A program made the position numbers and the translations under genes. From Hyalangium versicolor (GTDB lineage: Bacteria > Myxococcota > Myxococcia > Myxococcales > Myxococcaceae), in assembly GCF_020103695.1 (NCBI RefSeq), contig NZ_JAHXBF010000007.1:124001-188000 (forward strand): a DNA stretch of 64,000 nt, written 5' to 3'. Of this stretch, positions 1 through 8,842 are shown piece by piece. Under the pieces are notes generated by a model. That model ran no database searches. It saw only the letters and a program-made list of their open reading frames with translations, and was not told the DNA's origin. Numbering within the stretch: the stretch's first letter is position 1; each line of letters begins with the position of its first letter.

Positions 1-1139
1 GGCTCGGCGCCCTGGAACACGTCATAGGCCTCCACATCCGGGTGCCACACGGGCGCGTCCGCCACGCGGCGGTAGCTCACCCCGAAGATGCGCGAGGTGA
101 TGTCCAACACACCCTGCTTCACCCGCGTGTACTCGAAGTAAGGGCGCACCGCCTGCGAGTCGAAGCTGTACTGCTCCGCCTTCACCCGGTCCTCCAGGTA
201 CGCCTGGTCCCACGGGTCCACGCGCGAGGCGCTCGGCTGGTCCTTCCGCTTGCGATCCAACAGCACCTGGTAGTCGCGGCGGCTGCGCTCGGCCGAAGCC
301 GTGGCGATCTTCTCGATGAAGTCCCCCGCGTTCCGCTCGCTGCGGATCATCTTGTCCTCGGTGGCGTAGGCCGCCCAGTTGGCATACCCGAGCAGCGTGG
401 CCAGCTCGTGCCGGCGCAGCAGCAGCCGCTGGAGCACCTCGACGTTGCTCGGGTACGCCCGGGTGCGGTTGGCCCGCCAGAGCTTCTCGCGCGCCGAGCC
501 GTCCTTCGCGTACGTCATGAAGGGCACGAGGTCCGGGTAGTCCGTGGTGATACGCACCTTGCCGTCCGCACCGGGCGGGTGGGCGCGCACGTAGTCCTCG
601 GGCAGGCCCTCGAGGGCCGAGGGCGACAGCTCCACGGTGCGCACATCCTGGCGGATGTTGCGGTCGAACTCCTGTCCGATGCGGACCAGTTCCTCCTGGA
701 GTTCCTTCACCCGGGCGCGGGTGGCCTCATCCCGGTCCACGCCGGCGCGGCGGAAGTCGCGCAGCAGCTTCTCCACCCACTTCTTCGTCGCCGCGTCCTC
801 CGCGGAGACCTCCAGCGAGGCGATGACGTCATAGACGCCCCGGTCCAGGGAGATCTCCGTGGCGAGCTTCTCCAGTTCCTGCTCGGCCGTCTCGGAGGCT
901 TGGCGCAGGGCGGCGTCCGGGTGGCTGTGTCGCGCGACGCTGGCGCGAGCGCTGGCATCCGAGAGGGCGGCGGTGGCCTCGTCAAAGACTTCGAGGGCCT
1001 CGCGAGGCTTGCGCGGGGCCGTCAGGGACTTGAGACGCTCGATGCCGGAGCGCGCGGTGGCCAGGGCGGCTTCGCTGGCGCGGCGGAATTCATCCGGCGT
1101 GCAGGTGACGAGACGTGCGGCGTCGGGAGTGGCAGGCAC
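1..1139 (-). CDS. M3 family oligopeptidase, N-terminal part (truncated by window edge)
   Basis: The reverse strand is open from a GTG at 1139 to the window edge, giving about 379 residues. The start is supported by an AGGAG seven bases upstream. The translation is an all-helical, charged protein with stretches such as YPDLVPFMTYAKD and HELATLLGYANWAAYATEDKM, which fit the N-terminal helical half of thimet oligopeptidase/oligopeptidase A-like M3 zinc metallopeptidases. These are usually cytosolic enzymes that degrade short peptides. No signal peptide or lipobox is visible. The HEXXH zinc site that defines the family lies in the C-terminal half, outside the window, so catalytic competence cannot be judged. 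Family assignment is by recognition of the N-terminal sequence. Confidence 0.8.
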   Translation of the reverse strand, partial: MPATPDAARLVTCTPDEFRRASEAALATARSGIERLKSLTAPRKPREALEVFDEATAALSDASARASVARHSHPDAALRQASETAEQELEKLATEISLDRGVYDVIASLEVSAEDAATKKWVEKLLRDFRRAGVDRDEATRARVKELQEELVRIGQEFDRNIRQDVRTVELSPSALEGLPEDYVRAHPPGADGKVRITTDYPDLVPFMTYAKDGSAREKLWRANRTRAYPSNVEVLQRLLLRRHELATLLGYANWAAYATEDKMIRSERNAGDFIEKIATASAERSRRDYQVLLDRKRKDQPSASRVDPWDQAYLEDRVKAEQYSFDSQAVRPYFEYTRVKQGVLDITSRIFGVSYRRVADAPVWHPDVEAYDVFQGAE

Positions 1140-1440
1140 GGTTTCTGCTCCTAGGATTGGTTCGCACCGCAACCTAGACCGGAGCGCGCCCGGGAGCAGC
1201 AGGATCCACGCCCTGCTGGCTGCCACTGAACGCCTCGCCCCGTGCCCTCGCTGCCCCACGGTACTGTGGAAGGCAGACGGCCATGGAAACGGCAGCGTCT
1301 TGAACGTCGGCTGGAAGACCCGCGGCTCTCAGCTTGCCTCGAGCGAGCTGCCGCAAATCACAGCACGGCTGTTGCGTAACGCAGCGTCAAAGGGCTTCCC
1401 CGTGGCACTGGGGCCCTCACTCCGCAGCGCCTCAGCTCCC
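1140..1440. other. Intergenic region, no gene seen
   Basis: About 300 bases lie between the start of the M3 peptidase and the stop of the repeat lipoprotein, both on the reverse strand. It should hold the peptidase promoter and the 3' end of the lipoprotein transcript. I see no convincing reading frame, RNA gene or strong hairpin. Confidence 0.5.
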
Positions 1441-2382
1441 TCACGGGCACCGGCCGCAGTCGTTCATGCAGCTGTTGGCCCGCGTGTCCGAGCCACAGCT
1501 CTCGGTGAACTGGCACACGCCGTCACCGCAGGTGTACACGTCCTCGGAGCGAATGCGCGTGGTGAGCGGCAGGTAGGTCCGGCCGTTGTACGTGCACTGG
1601 GTGTAGAACAGCCCCGACGGATCCAGCGTGCAGTACTGCTCGCAGCTGTTCACATGGACGATCGGGCTGCACTCGGAGACCGAAGCGTTCTCGCGGGTCG
1701 AGAGCGCACAGGCACGCGGGCTGCTCTCCGCCTCATCCAGATACTCGCCATCGGTCGCGGCGAAGACGCCCTCGCCCGTGAAGAGGTTGCCGAAGAAGCA
1801 CCCCTCGCGACGGGGGAAGTTCTGCAGCTCCTCCGCTGTGTACGGAATGGGCTCCTGCTGCGCCGTCCGCCCGAGCACCGAGAGGGACACATGCAGCCCG
1901 TACTTGTTGACGTGCGCCGCCATGCACGCGGAGACCAGCTGCTGCTCCGCCTCGGACATCGGCTGGCCGCTGGCCCACCCCGTCGCCAGCCCCAGCCCGC
2001 CCTCCCACAGGTAGGAGGTGCCCGTGGAGGCATCCTGGTAGCCACGCGTCTCCCCCGCGGGCAGCGCGCACTGCACCAGGTACTTCATCACCGTGGCATT
2101 CAGGGCGCCGTCCTGGGAGAACCAACCGGCGAAGTCGGCGGTCTCCAGACCGTTGGTGGCCAGGCCGTTCTGCGTCAACCCGTTCTGCGTCAACCCGTTC
2201 TGCGTCAGCCCGTTCTGCGTCAGCCCGTTGCCCCCCACCAGTTGCTGCTCCTGGGAGGTGGGAGCCACATCCGGCCCGGAGACAGTGTCCGGACGGCCAC
2301 AGGCCACGCTGCCCAGCAGCATCAGGGTGGCCACCCAGCTCATGCGCTCCGATCGAGTGACTCGCTCCGTAAGAATCTCCAT
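1441..2382 (-). CDS. Lipoprotein with tandem NGLTQ repeats
   Basis: The protein has 313 residues and unknown function. The ATG at 2382 is preceded by AGGAGGGG at good spacing; a second ATG at 2343 with a GGAG is a possible alternative. A hydrophobic segment ends in a lipobox (LGSVAC), so it should be exported and lipid-anchored. Right after the lipobox comes a low-complexity linker built from a GNGLTQ-type pentapeptide in four near-perfect copies plus NGLAT and NGLE variants. The remainder is a Cys-rich globular domain whose last 40 residues (CGDGVCQFTESCGSD, then CMNDCGRC) resemble a small disulfide-rich module. Proteins with such NGL repeats are, as far as I recall, a myxobacterial type. 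It stands alone, divergent from the cyclase gene to its right. Confidence 0.75.
   Translation of the reverse strand: MEILTERVTRSERMSWVATLMLLGSVACGRPDTVSGPDVAPTSQEQQLVGGNGLTQNGLTQNGLTQNGLTQNGLATNGLETADFAGWFSQDGALNATVMKYLVQCALPAGETRGYQDASTGTSYLWEGGLGLATGWASGQPMSEAEQQLVSACMAAHVNKYGLHVSLSVLGRTAQQEPIPYTAEELQNFPRREGCFFGNLFTGEGVFAATDGEYLDEAESSPRACALSTRENASVSECSPIVHVNSCEQYCTLDPSGLFYTQCTYNGRTYLPLTTRIRSEDVYTCGDGVCQFTESCGSDTRANSCMNDCGRCP
2151..2225 (-). repeat. 15-bp tandem repeat encoding NGLTQ
   Basis: Five consecutive 15-base units lie in frame inside the lipoprotein. Four (2166-2225) are almost identical, differing by one A/G change; the fifth (2151-2165) is diverged and encodes NGLAT. The in-frame unit means slippage would change linker length without breaking the gene. 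Confidence 0.9.
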
Positions 2383-2755
2383 GACTGCTCCCCTCCTGAG
2401 TTCGTAGGTCCTGCCCAACCGATGCGCGCATCCAACCAGGGGGGTCTGACAAAACAGCCTGGCCGCAACGATCCATCAGGGCGGCACCCCTGGCCGCCTG
2501 GGCCACCGTGGCCCTGACAGCGTTCGTCCCACGCCTGTCTCTGCGAACTCCGGGCCAGCAGTGAAACACCGGCCCCCTGCATCCGTGTCCCTCCGTCCGT
2601 GACACTCCCTGCCAGGTTCTCCCGGGGACCCGGCGGGACACGTCTCGCGCGGCTTCACCGAGGTCAGACGGGTCTGCCAGAATGCCCCCCTCGTCCAGCT
2701 CCTCGCGCGAACTCCTCCTTCTCTCGAGGCAGCCCTGCTATCTCCCCCCATCGCC
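2383..2755. other. Divergent intergenic region
   Basis: This 373-base stretch separates the repeat lipoprotein (reverse) from the cyclase gene (forward), so both promoters should lie here. I could not pick out a convincing -35/-10 pair, operator or hairpin, and the short reading frames inside it look like chance. There is no clear Shine-Dalgarno before the ATG at 2756. Confidence 0.5.
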
Positions 2756-5700
2756 ATGCCCGTGCACCATCCTCTCCTCTCCGGTGAGGCCCAGGGGAGC
2801 CCGCTTCCCCCCGTTCCTCCGCCGATTCCTACCGGCACGGTGGTGTTCGTCTTCACCGACGTGCAGAGTTCCACCCAGTTGTGGGCGCAGTGCGGCGAGG
2901 CCATGCAGGTGGCGCTGGACGTGCACAACCGGGTGCTGCGCGCGCGGCTGTCCACCGCCTCGGGCTATGAGGTGAAGACCCAGGGCGACTCCTTCATGGT
3001 GGCCTTCCCGTCCGTCATGGAGGCGGTGCGCTGGTGCCTGGAGACGCAGGAGGCGCTGCTGCAAGCGCCCTGGCCCGCGGCGCTCCTCGCCCATCCTCAA
3101 GCCGCCGAGGAGCGTGGGCCCCAAGGACGGGCGCTGCACCGGGGCCTGCGCGTGCGCATGGGGGTGCACCTGGGCCCGGCCGAGTGCCGCATCGACGAGC
3201 ACACGGGCCAGGTGGACTACCTGGGCCACACGGTGAACGTGGCGGCACGCGTGGCGAACGCGGGCCATGGCGGACAGGTGCTGCTCAGCGGCGCAGCCTG
3301 GTCCCAGTTGGCCCAGCAGCTCGAGGAAGTCGGCCACCCCGCTGTGAGGGCCCTGGGAGAGTTCCGGTTCAAGGGCATCGAGGAGCCCTTCTCCCTGGTC
3401 GAGGTGCTCCCCGCCTCGCTGGCGGATCGGAGCTTCGGCCCTCAACGCGCGCAGGAGGAGCGGCACGGCAACCTCCCCTCCGTCACCGGAGCACTGGTGG
3501 GCCGCGAGGAAGAGCTGGAGTTGTTGAGGCAGCGCTTCCTCGATGGCGCCCGGCTCGTCACCATCCTGGGGCCTGGAGGCATGGGCAAGACGCGCCTGGC
3601 CACGCACTTCGGGAGCACGGTGCTGAACTCGCAGCAGCGCTGGGCGGGCGGCGTGTGGCTGTGCGTGCTGACGGAGGCCTCCAGCGCCGGAGACATCTGC
3701 CACGTCGTCGGACAGGCGCTGGGGGTGGCGCTCTCTCACGGAGGTAAGGACGGAGATCCCGCCGAGCAGATCGGCCGTGCGCTCGCGGGCCGGGGGCAGG
3801 TGCTGCTCATCCTCGACAACATGGAGCACCTGATGCGCCACGCGTCCTCCACCCTGGGGAGGTGGCTGGCGCTGGCCCCGGACGCACGCTTCCTGGTCAC
3901 CTCGCGAGAGACCATGCACCTGCCCGGCGAGTGGGTGCTGGATCTGGCGCCGCTGGGGCTGCCCGCGGATGACGAGACGTCGCTGGAGGCCATCTCCCGC
4001 TCGGATGCGGTGCGGCTCTTCGTGCAGCGCGCTCAGGCGGCCCAGGGAGACTTCGTGCTCACGGCCCGGGAGGCACCGCTGGTGTCCGAGATCGTCCGGC
4101 GCCTGGATGGGATAGCGCTGGCCATCGAGCTGGCCGCGGCGCGCACGCCGGTGCTGGGCGTGGCCCAGATTCGCGAGCGGCTGTCGCGGCGCTTCGAGTT
4201 GCTGCGAGGCGGACGCCGGGATGCCTCGGCACGGCAGGCCACCCTGAGGGGCGCCATCGACTGGAGCTGGAACCTGCTGGAGCCCGCCGAGCGCCAGGCC
4301 TTGGCCCAGTGCTCGGTGTTCCGGGGCGGCTTCACCCTGGAGGCGGCCGAGTCGGTGCTGGCATTGCCCTCGGAAGGCCCGGAGGTGCTGGATGTGATCC
4401 AGTCGCTGCGCACCAAGTCGCTGCTGCGAACGGCGCCCGCGGGCGACTCCACGGGAGAGCGGCGCCTGGCGCTGTACGAGAGCGTGCGCGAGTACGCTTC
4501 GGAGCGGCTGGCGGAGCCCGGCCTGGAAGCATCGGTGGTGGAGCGGCACGCGGACTTCTTCTTGAGCCATGCCCGCATGCTCACCCGCCTGCTGCACGGC
4601 AGCAGTGGAGTCGAGGCACTGCGCCGGCTCGAGGCGGAGCGCGAGAACCTGCTGGCCGTATGTGACAACGCCCTGGCGCAGCGCCCCTCGACACCCGAGT
4701 CCCTGGCACGAGCGCTGAGCGGACTGATCGTCCTCGAGCCGGACATGACGGCGCGCGGGCCCATGGACCTCACGCTCGAGAGGCTGGACCGGGCCTTGAA
4801 GCTGGCCACGAGTGTGCCCGTGGACGCGCGGCTACGGGCGGAGACGCTCGCGGTGCGAGGCCGGGCCCACCTGGAGATGGGCGCACGGCCCGCCGCGCGC
4901 AGGGACCTGGAGGAGGCGCGCCAGGCGTTCCACGAGTTGGAATCCGCTGCGCAGGAGAAGCGGGTGCTGGTGGAGCTTTCCATCGTGGCTCGCCACGAGG
5001 GAGACATGAGCGCGGGGTGGGCACTGGTGCAGGAGGCGCAGGCCCTGCCCTCGGGGGGAGACCGGTGGCTGGAAGGCTACGCGGTCGGCAACCTGGGCCT
5101 CTTCGAGCTGTTCCGCAGCGGAGCCACGGCAACAGTGCCGCACCTCCATGCGGCGCTGGAGATGTTCCGTGAGCTGGGGGATGCCACGTTCGAGCTGATC
5201 TTCCTCATCAACTACGCCTTCGCCATTGGCGAGTTGGGGCGGATGCGGGAGGCCGTGGCGCTGCTGGAGGAGGCCCAGCGCAAATCCACCCACGTGGGGA
5301 ATCGCTTCAGCTACGCCATCGCGCAGGTGAACATCGGGTGTCTGCTGTTGGAGGACGGCCGGGCCGCCGAGGCCGTCGAGCACCTGGAGGCAGCGGTGCC
5401 CGTGGGCTGGCAGCTCGGCAGCCGCATCCTGGAGGCGTGCGCTCGTGGAGAGCTGGGCCGTGCCTACCTGGCGCAGGGCATGCACGAGAAGGCCCAGGCG
5501 CATCTGCGGGAGGCCATTGCCTCGTTGTCCGAGGTGTCGCGCGGCCACATGCTGCGCTTCTCCGCCTACCTCGCCGCGGTGCATGCGGCGCTGGGACAGG
5601 TGGCCGTGGCGCAGGAGGGCTTCCTCTCGCTGGAGGCCGCCCCCGAGCTGCGTGAGGATCCCGTCTTGAGCGAGCTGGTGTCCCTGCTGCGCGCCGCGGT

Positions 5701-5869
5701 GGACCTGACCAGGGCACGGACGGAGGTCTTCTCCGAGCAGGTGGAACAGTGCATGGCCGCGGCGCGGCAGCGGCTGGAGCGGGCGCGGCGAGCACCTCCC
5801 GCGGCGGCTTCCTCGGACCTCCGAAGCTCGCTGCGGCTGCTGGAGCAGTGGCTGCCTCGGGCGAACTGA
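2756..5869 (+). CDS. Class III adenylate/guanylate cyclase fused to NB-ARC-like ATPase and helical repeats
   Basis: The protein has 1,037 residues. Residues about 27-215 form a class III nucleotide cyclase domain. The two metal-binding aspartates are present (FTDVQSS, D35; KTQGDSF, D78), as is the transition-state Asn/Arg pair (NVAAR, N161 and R165), so it should be active, probably making cAMP. Residues about 245-560 are an AAA/NB-ARC-type ATPase with a Walker A at 272-279 (GPGGMGKT), a Walker B-like LLILDN and the RLDGIALAIELAA helix typical of these STAND ATPases. The C-terminal 450 residues are Ala/Leu/Glu-rich helical repeats of TPR type. No membrane segment is seen. This architecture is known in actinobacteria and myxobacteria and is usually read as a ligand-responsive signalling protein. 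The ligand is unknown. Confidence 0.9.
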   Translation: MPVHHPLLSGEAQGSPLPPVPPPIPTGTVVFVFTDVQSSTQLWAQCGEAMQVALDVHNRVLRARLSTASGYEVKTQGDSFMVAFPSVMEAVRWCLETQEALLQAPWPAALLAHPQAAEERGPQGRALHRGLRVRMGVHLGPAECRIDEHTGQVDYLGHTVNVAARVANAGHGGQVLLSGAAWSQLAQQLEEVGHPAVRALGEFRFKGIEEPFSLVEVLPASLADRSFGPQRAQEERHGNLPSVTGALVGREEELELLRQRFLDGARLVTILGPGGMGKTRLATHFGSTVLNSQQRWAGGVWLCVLTEASSAGDICHVVGQALGVALSHGGKDGDPAEQIGRALAGRGQVLLILDNMEHLMRHASSTLGRWLALAPDARFLVTSRETMHLPGEWVLDLAPLGLPADDETSLEAISRSDAVRLFVQRAQAAQGDFVLTAREAPLVSEIVRRLDGIALAIELAAARTPVLGVAQIRERLSRRFELLRGGRRDASARQATLRGAIDWSWNLLEPAERQALAQCSVFRGGFTLEAAESVLALPSEGPEVLDVIQSLRTKSLLRTAPAGDSTGERRLALYESVREYASERLAEPGLEASVVERHADFFLSHARMLTRLLHGSSGVEALRRLEAERENLLAVCDNALAQRPSTPESLARALSGLIVLEPDMTARGPMDLTLERLDRALKLATSVPVDARLRAETLAVRGRAHLEMGARPAARRDLEEARQAFHELESAAQEKRVLVELSIVARHEGDMSAGWALVQEAQALPSGGDRWLEGYAVGNLGLFELFRSGATATVPHLHAALEMFRELGDATFELIFLINYAFAIGELGRMREAVALLEEAQRKSTHVGNRFSYAIAQVNIGCLLLEDGRAAEAVEHLEAAVPVGWQLGSRILEACARGELGRAYLAQGMHEKAQAHLREAIASLSEVSRGHMLRFSAYLAAVHAALGQVAVAQEGFLSLEAAPELREDPVLSELVSLLRAAVDLTRARTEVFSEQVEQCMAAARQRLERARRAPPAAASSDLRSSLRLLEQWLPRAN

Positions 5870-5890
5870 GCCGGACCGCCACCCACCCGG

Positions 5891-7795
5891 CTACGGCTCG
5901 GTGGGTTCGGCAGGCGCCGCGCTCATCCCGCACGTCTCATTGGACTGCCCCGGCGTTCCATAGTCCCCTCCGAGCAACCTCACGTTCACGAGTGTCCGCA
6001 CTTCGGTGTCCCGGCAGCTCGGCAGCCCGTCGACGAGCACGCAGGAGGAGGTGAAGGTGACGCGGGAGACGCCATCCGCCGCGCAGGTGGGCGCGGGCAC
6101 CTCGCAGACGACACCGGAGCAGGCATTGAGCGCCGCGGAGACATCGAAGCCCGTGCTGTCCACCGCGGGAAGCAGGTCGGCCGTGGCCGTGAGCTGGAAG
6201 CCGTTGCCCGCCTGATCCACCGAGAGATCCGAGAAGGTGGCCAGCCCATCGACGGGGCTCACGGACAAGGTCCCGCTCAGGACGGCCACGGGATTGCCAC
6301 CCTTGATCGCAACCGTGACGGCCGGAGTGGAGACGCGAGACCGGTTGCCGAACGCATCCAGCAACTCCACCTGCACGGCCGGGAGCACGGCATGCACCGG
6401 ACCATTCACCGGCGGCACGGCGAAGCGGAGCTGGCTCGGAGCAGCGGGGATGATCTCCCGCTCCAACGTGGCGGAGAGCGAAGCCACGGCGGTATCCGTG
6501 ACCGTCACCTGTTGGGGGCTGGCGGCGACCGTGAACGCCACATTGAAGGAGTGGCGCCCATTGTCGGACTCAGTGAAGGTGTAGTCCTCGGGCAGCTCGG
6601 CGGACGGATCCGTCGCCGTGAAATGAATGGTGCCGAGATAATCCGTCGCCTCGTTCCCGAACGCATCGCGAGCCGAGACCTCCACGGAGAACTCCTCCCC
6701 CGCCTCGAAGGGCCCCGGGAGCGACGACAGGGCGAACTGAGCCATGGGTCCCGGCAGGACCGTCACGGATACGCTGGCGGCCAGCGTCGGAGTCTCGGAG
6801 TCCTCCACCTGGACTTGCCATGCCCCCGTCTGGCTCAAGGTGACAGCGAAGGACTTCGCTCCATGATCCGCCTCGGTGAAGGTGGAGTCCGAAGGCAGCA
6901 GGGCCCCCGGAGCCGTCGAGCTGAAGTGCACCGTGCCGCGGTAGTTCGCGGCCTGGTTGCCGAAGGCGTCCCGGATCGTCACCGTGGCGTTCATCGGGGT
7001 CCCCGCCACCGTGGCGCCACGCAGCGCCAGCGAAAGTGACGCGGGCAGAGCGGGCACGACTTCAAAGACGGGGCTGAGGGCATCAGCGAGGCCACTCGAG
7101 GTGGCCTTCAGCCTGTAGCCCGAACCCGCCTGCTTCAACACCACACGAGGGAACCGCGCGATGCCACCGACAGCCTGAGCGGTGAGGGTACCCTCCAGCC
7201 CTGCCGAAGCCGGCCCCGCGGCCAGTTGGAGCGAGACCTCTCCCGATGCGCTCACCACGGTGCGCCCGAGCCCATCCTGGATGGCCACCTCCACCTCGGG
7301 AGACACCGCCTCACCGGCGGTCGCGGAGAGGCTCGGGGTGAGGAAGGCCAGCTTCACGGCAGGAGGCGCGACGAAGGCGATGGTGGGCTGCTCGGAGATC
7401 ACCACCGCCCCACCCTCGGCCTCGACCGATGCCTTCACCTGCTTGTTCCCCGCCTGAGCCGAGACCACCGAGGCCGTCACCACGCCGCTGGCGCTCGTCG
7501 TCCCCGAGGGCTGAGTCACGGTGTTGCCATCGCCCGACACCTCCACCTGCACGGTGCGACCGGACAAGGGCTTTCCGGCGGCATCACGGACAGTGACGGT
7601 GATGGTGACCCGCTCCGCCCCATCCGCCCGAACCCCCGTGGAGCGATCCACCGAGACCGACGAGCGCCCCGCATCCGGAGGCACCTGAGGCTCGGAGGGA
7701 GACGGCGAGCTCCCTCCACCGCAACCGATGACCAGAGCGAGCCACAAGACACCCATCCCGAACCAGCGGGCGAGCGAGAACGAAGGCAGCGGCAT
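5891..7795 (-). CDS. Surface lipoprotein with Ig-like (Big-1/filamin-type) repeats
   Basis: The protein has 634 residues from the ATG at 7795. An upstream in-frame GTG at 7831 with an AGGAG would add 12 residues. A 25-residue signal peptide ends at a lipobox (LVIGC). Most of the chain consists of beta-sandwich repeats marked by phrases such as TVRDAAGKPLSG, TIRDAFGNQAANYRG, SARDAFGNEATDYLG and ELLDAFGNRS. This is the bacterial Ig-like pattern found in adhesins and surface proteins. The final 70 residues contain seven Cys (CSGVVCEVPAPTC and beyond) and probably form a small disulfide-linked cap. The gene converges on the cyclase gene with only 21 bases between stops. A surface or structural role is likely; ligand unknown. 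Confidence 0.8.
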   Translation of the reverse strand: MPLPSFSLARWFGMGVLWLALVIGCGGGSSPSPSEPQVPPDAGRSSVSVDRSTGVRADGAERVTITVTVRDAAGKPLSGRTVQVEVSGDGNTVTQPSGTTSASGVVTASVVSAQAGNKQVKASVEAEGGAVVISEQPTIAFVAPPAVKLAFLTPSLSATAGEAVSPEVEVAIQDGLGRTVVSASGEVSLQLAAGPASAGLEGTLTAQAVGGIARFPRVVLKQAGSGYRLKATSSGLADALSPVFEVVPALPASLSLALRGATVAGTPMNATVTIRDAFGNQAANYRGTVHFSSTAPGALLPSDSTFTEADHGAKSFAVTLSQTGAWQVQVEDSETPTLAASVSVTVLPGPMAQFALSSLPGPFEAGEEFSVEVSARDAFGNEATDYLGTIHFTATDPSAELPEDYTFTESDNGRHSFNVAFTVAASPQQVTVTDTAVASLSATLEREIIPAAPSQLRFAVPPVNGPVHAVLPAVQVELLDAFGNRSRVSTPAVTVAIKGGNPVAVLSGTLSVSPVDGLATFSDLSVDQAGNGFQLTATADLLPAVDSTGFDVSAALNACSGVVCEVPAPTCAADGVSRVTFTSSCVLVDGLPSCRDTEVRTLVNVRLLGGDYGTPGQSNETCGMSAAPAEPTEP

Positions 7796-7988
7796 GCACG
7801 ACTCCCGAGGACGCACGGAGTCCCGCGTCACGGGAGGACTCCTGCGAGGCCCGAGCCCTTTCTACCCCCCTTCAGGAAAGAAGGGGAGGCGCACACCTCG
7901 CACGACGAGGCCCCACCTGAAAGGGAGACCCCACGGGCGGCGGACATGAGCCGAACCTGTCCACCAAGCATACAGGTTGGCCCGAACC

Positions 7989-8015
7989 GCGCCCGGAGGG
8001 GAGCCTCCTCGGCGC
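7989..8015 (-). terminator. GC-rich hairpin downstream of the dienoyl-CoA operon
   Basis: GCGCC and GGAGG pair with CCTCC and GGCGC around a GGAG loop, ten base pairs with small bulges, about 20 bases beyond the stop of the reductase gene. No T-run follows, as is common in high-GC genomes. A terminator role is inferred from position. Confidence 0.5.
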
Positions 8016-8035
8016 CCGGTTGCCTCAGCAGACCG

Positions 8036-8839
8036 TCAGCTGCCGATGGCCTGCATGATCACTCCCGAGCCGAGAAGCGACCAGCCGCCATCGCACAGCA
8101 TGATCGAGCCCGTGATGTAGGACGCCGCGTCCGAGGCGAGGAAGAGGGCCAGGTTGGAGATATCCGACTTGGCACCCATGCGCTGCAGGGGCAGGGACTG
8201 GATGATCTTGTCGCGCGCGGCCTCGGAGGGAGCCAGCCGCTTCATGCCCTCGGTGTCGTCGATGGGCCCGGGGGAGATGGCGTTGATGCGGACGCCCGCC
8301 CCACCCCATTCGATGGCCAGCACGCGGGTGAGCATGTCCACGCCGGCCTTCGCCGCGCACACGTGGGCCTGCATGGCCGTGGGGAGGAAGGCCTGGGGCG
8401 CGGAGATGTTGATCACCGTGGCGCCGGGCTTGCGCAGGTGCTCGAAGCCGGCGCGGCACGCGTTGAAGGTGCCCAGCACATCGATGTCCATCACCGCCTT
8501 GAAGCCATTGGAGGACATGCCAAGCGCGGGCGCCGGGAAGTTGCCGGCGGCGCCGCACACGAGGATGTCGATCTCCCCATACGCATCGTGCGCCGTCTGG
8601 AAGGCCTTCTCCACGGAGGCATAGTCGCGCACATCGGCAGGAACGCCCATGGCGGAGCCGTGCTGCTGGAGCTCCTTCACGGCGCCCTCGAGTTTCTCCA
8701 CGTTGCGGCCGTTGATGACCACCTTGGCGCCGGCCTTCACGAAGCGCTCGGCGATGCCCAGGTTGATGCCACTGCTGCCGCCGGTGACGAAGGCCACCTT
8801 GCCGGCGAGCAGCTTCTCCTTGAATACCCCTTCAGCCAT
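8036..8839 (-). CDS. SDR-family 2,4-dienoyl-CoA reductase-like oxidoreductase
   Basis: The protein has 267 residues, the normal SDR length. The Rossmann motif is visible (TGGSSGINLG) and so is the AAGNFPAPA segment; in ordinary SDRs this is NNAG. From memory, this variant, together with GFKAVMDIDVLGTFNACR and SPGPIDDTEG, resembles the peroxisomal 2,4-dienoyl-CoA reductase (DECR2) branch. That branch lacks the usual YxxxK tyrosine; here the Lys sits in AAKAGVD with no Tyr four residues before it. The expected reaction is NADPH-dependent reduction of 2,4-dienoyl-CoA during oxidation of unsaturated fatty acids. It follows the enoyl-CoA hydratase-family gene by three bases, its ribosome site overlaps that gene's stop, and the pairing of the two steps supports the assignment. 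Confidence 0.8.
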   Translation of the reverse strand: MAEGVFKEKLLAGKVAFVTGGSSGINLGIAERFVKAGAKVVINGRNVEKLEGAVKELQQHGSAMGVPADVRDYASVEKAFQTAHDAYGEIDILVCGAAGNFPAPALGMSSNGFKAVMDIDVLGTFNACRAGFEHLRKPGATVINISAPQAFLPTAMQAHVCAAKAGVDMLTRVLAIEWGGAGVRINAISPGPIDDTEGMKRLAPSEAARDKIIQSLPLQRMGAKSDISNLALFLASDAASYITGSIMLCDGGWSLLGSGVIMQAIGS

Positions 8840-8842
8840 GAC

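Noticed and set aside
5881-5906. ACCCACC/GGTGGGT inverted repeat at the cyclase/lipoprotein junction
   Set aside because: The stem is seven pairs with a 12-base loop and lies inside the lipoprotein's last codons, so it is weaker than the clear hairpins at 12077 and 34240. I did not call it.
7955-7981. AACCTGT/ACAGGTT inverted repeat after the dienoyl-CoA operon
   Set aside because: The stem is only seven pairs with an 11-base loop, and a stronger hairpin at 7989-8015 explains the termination.
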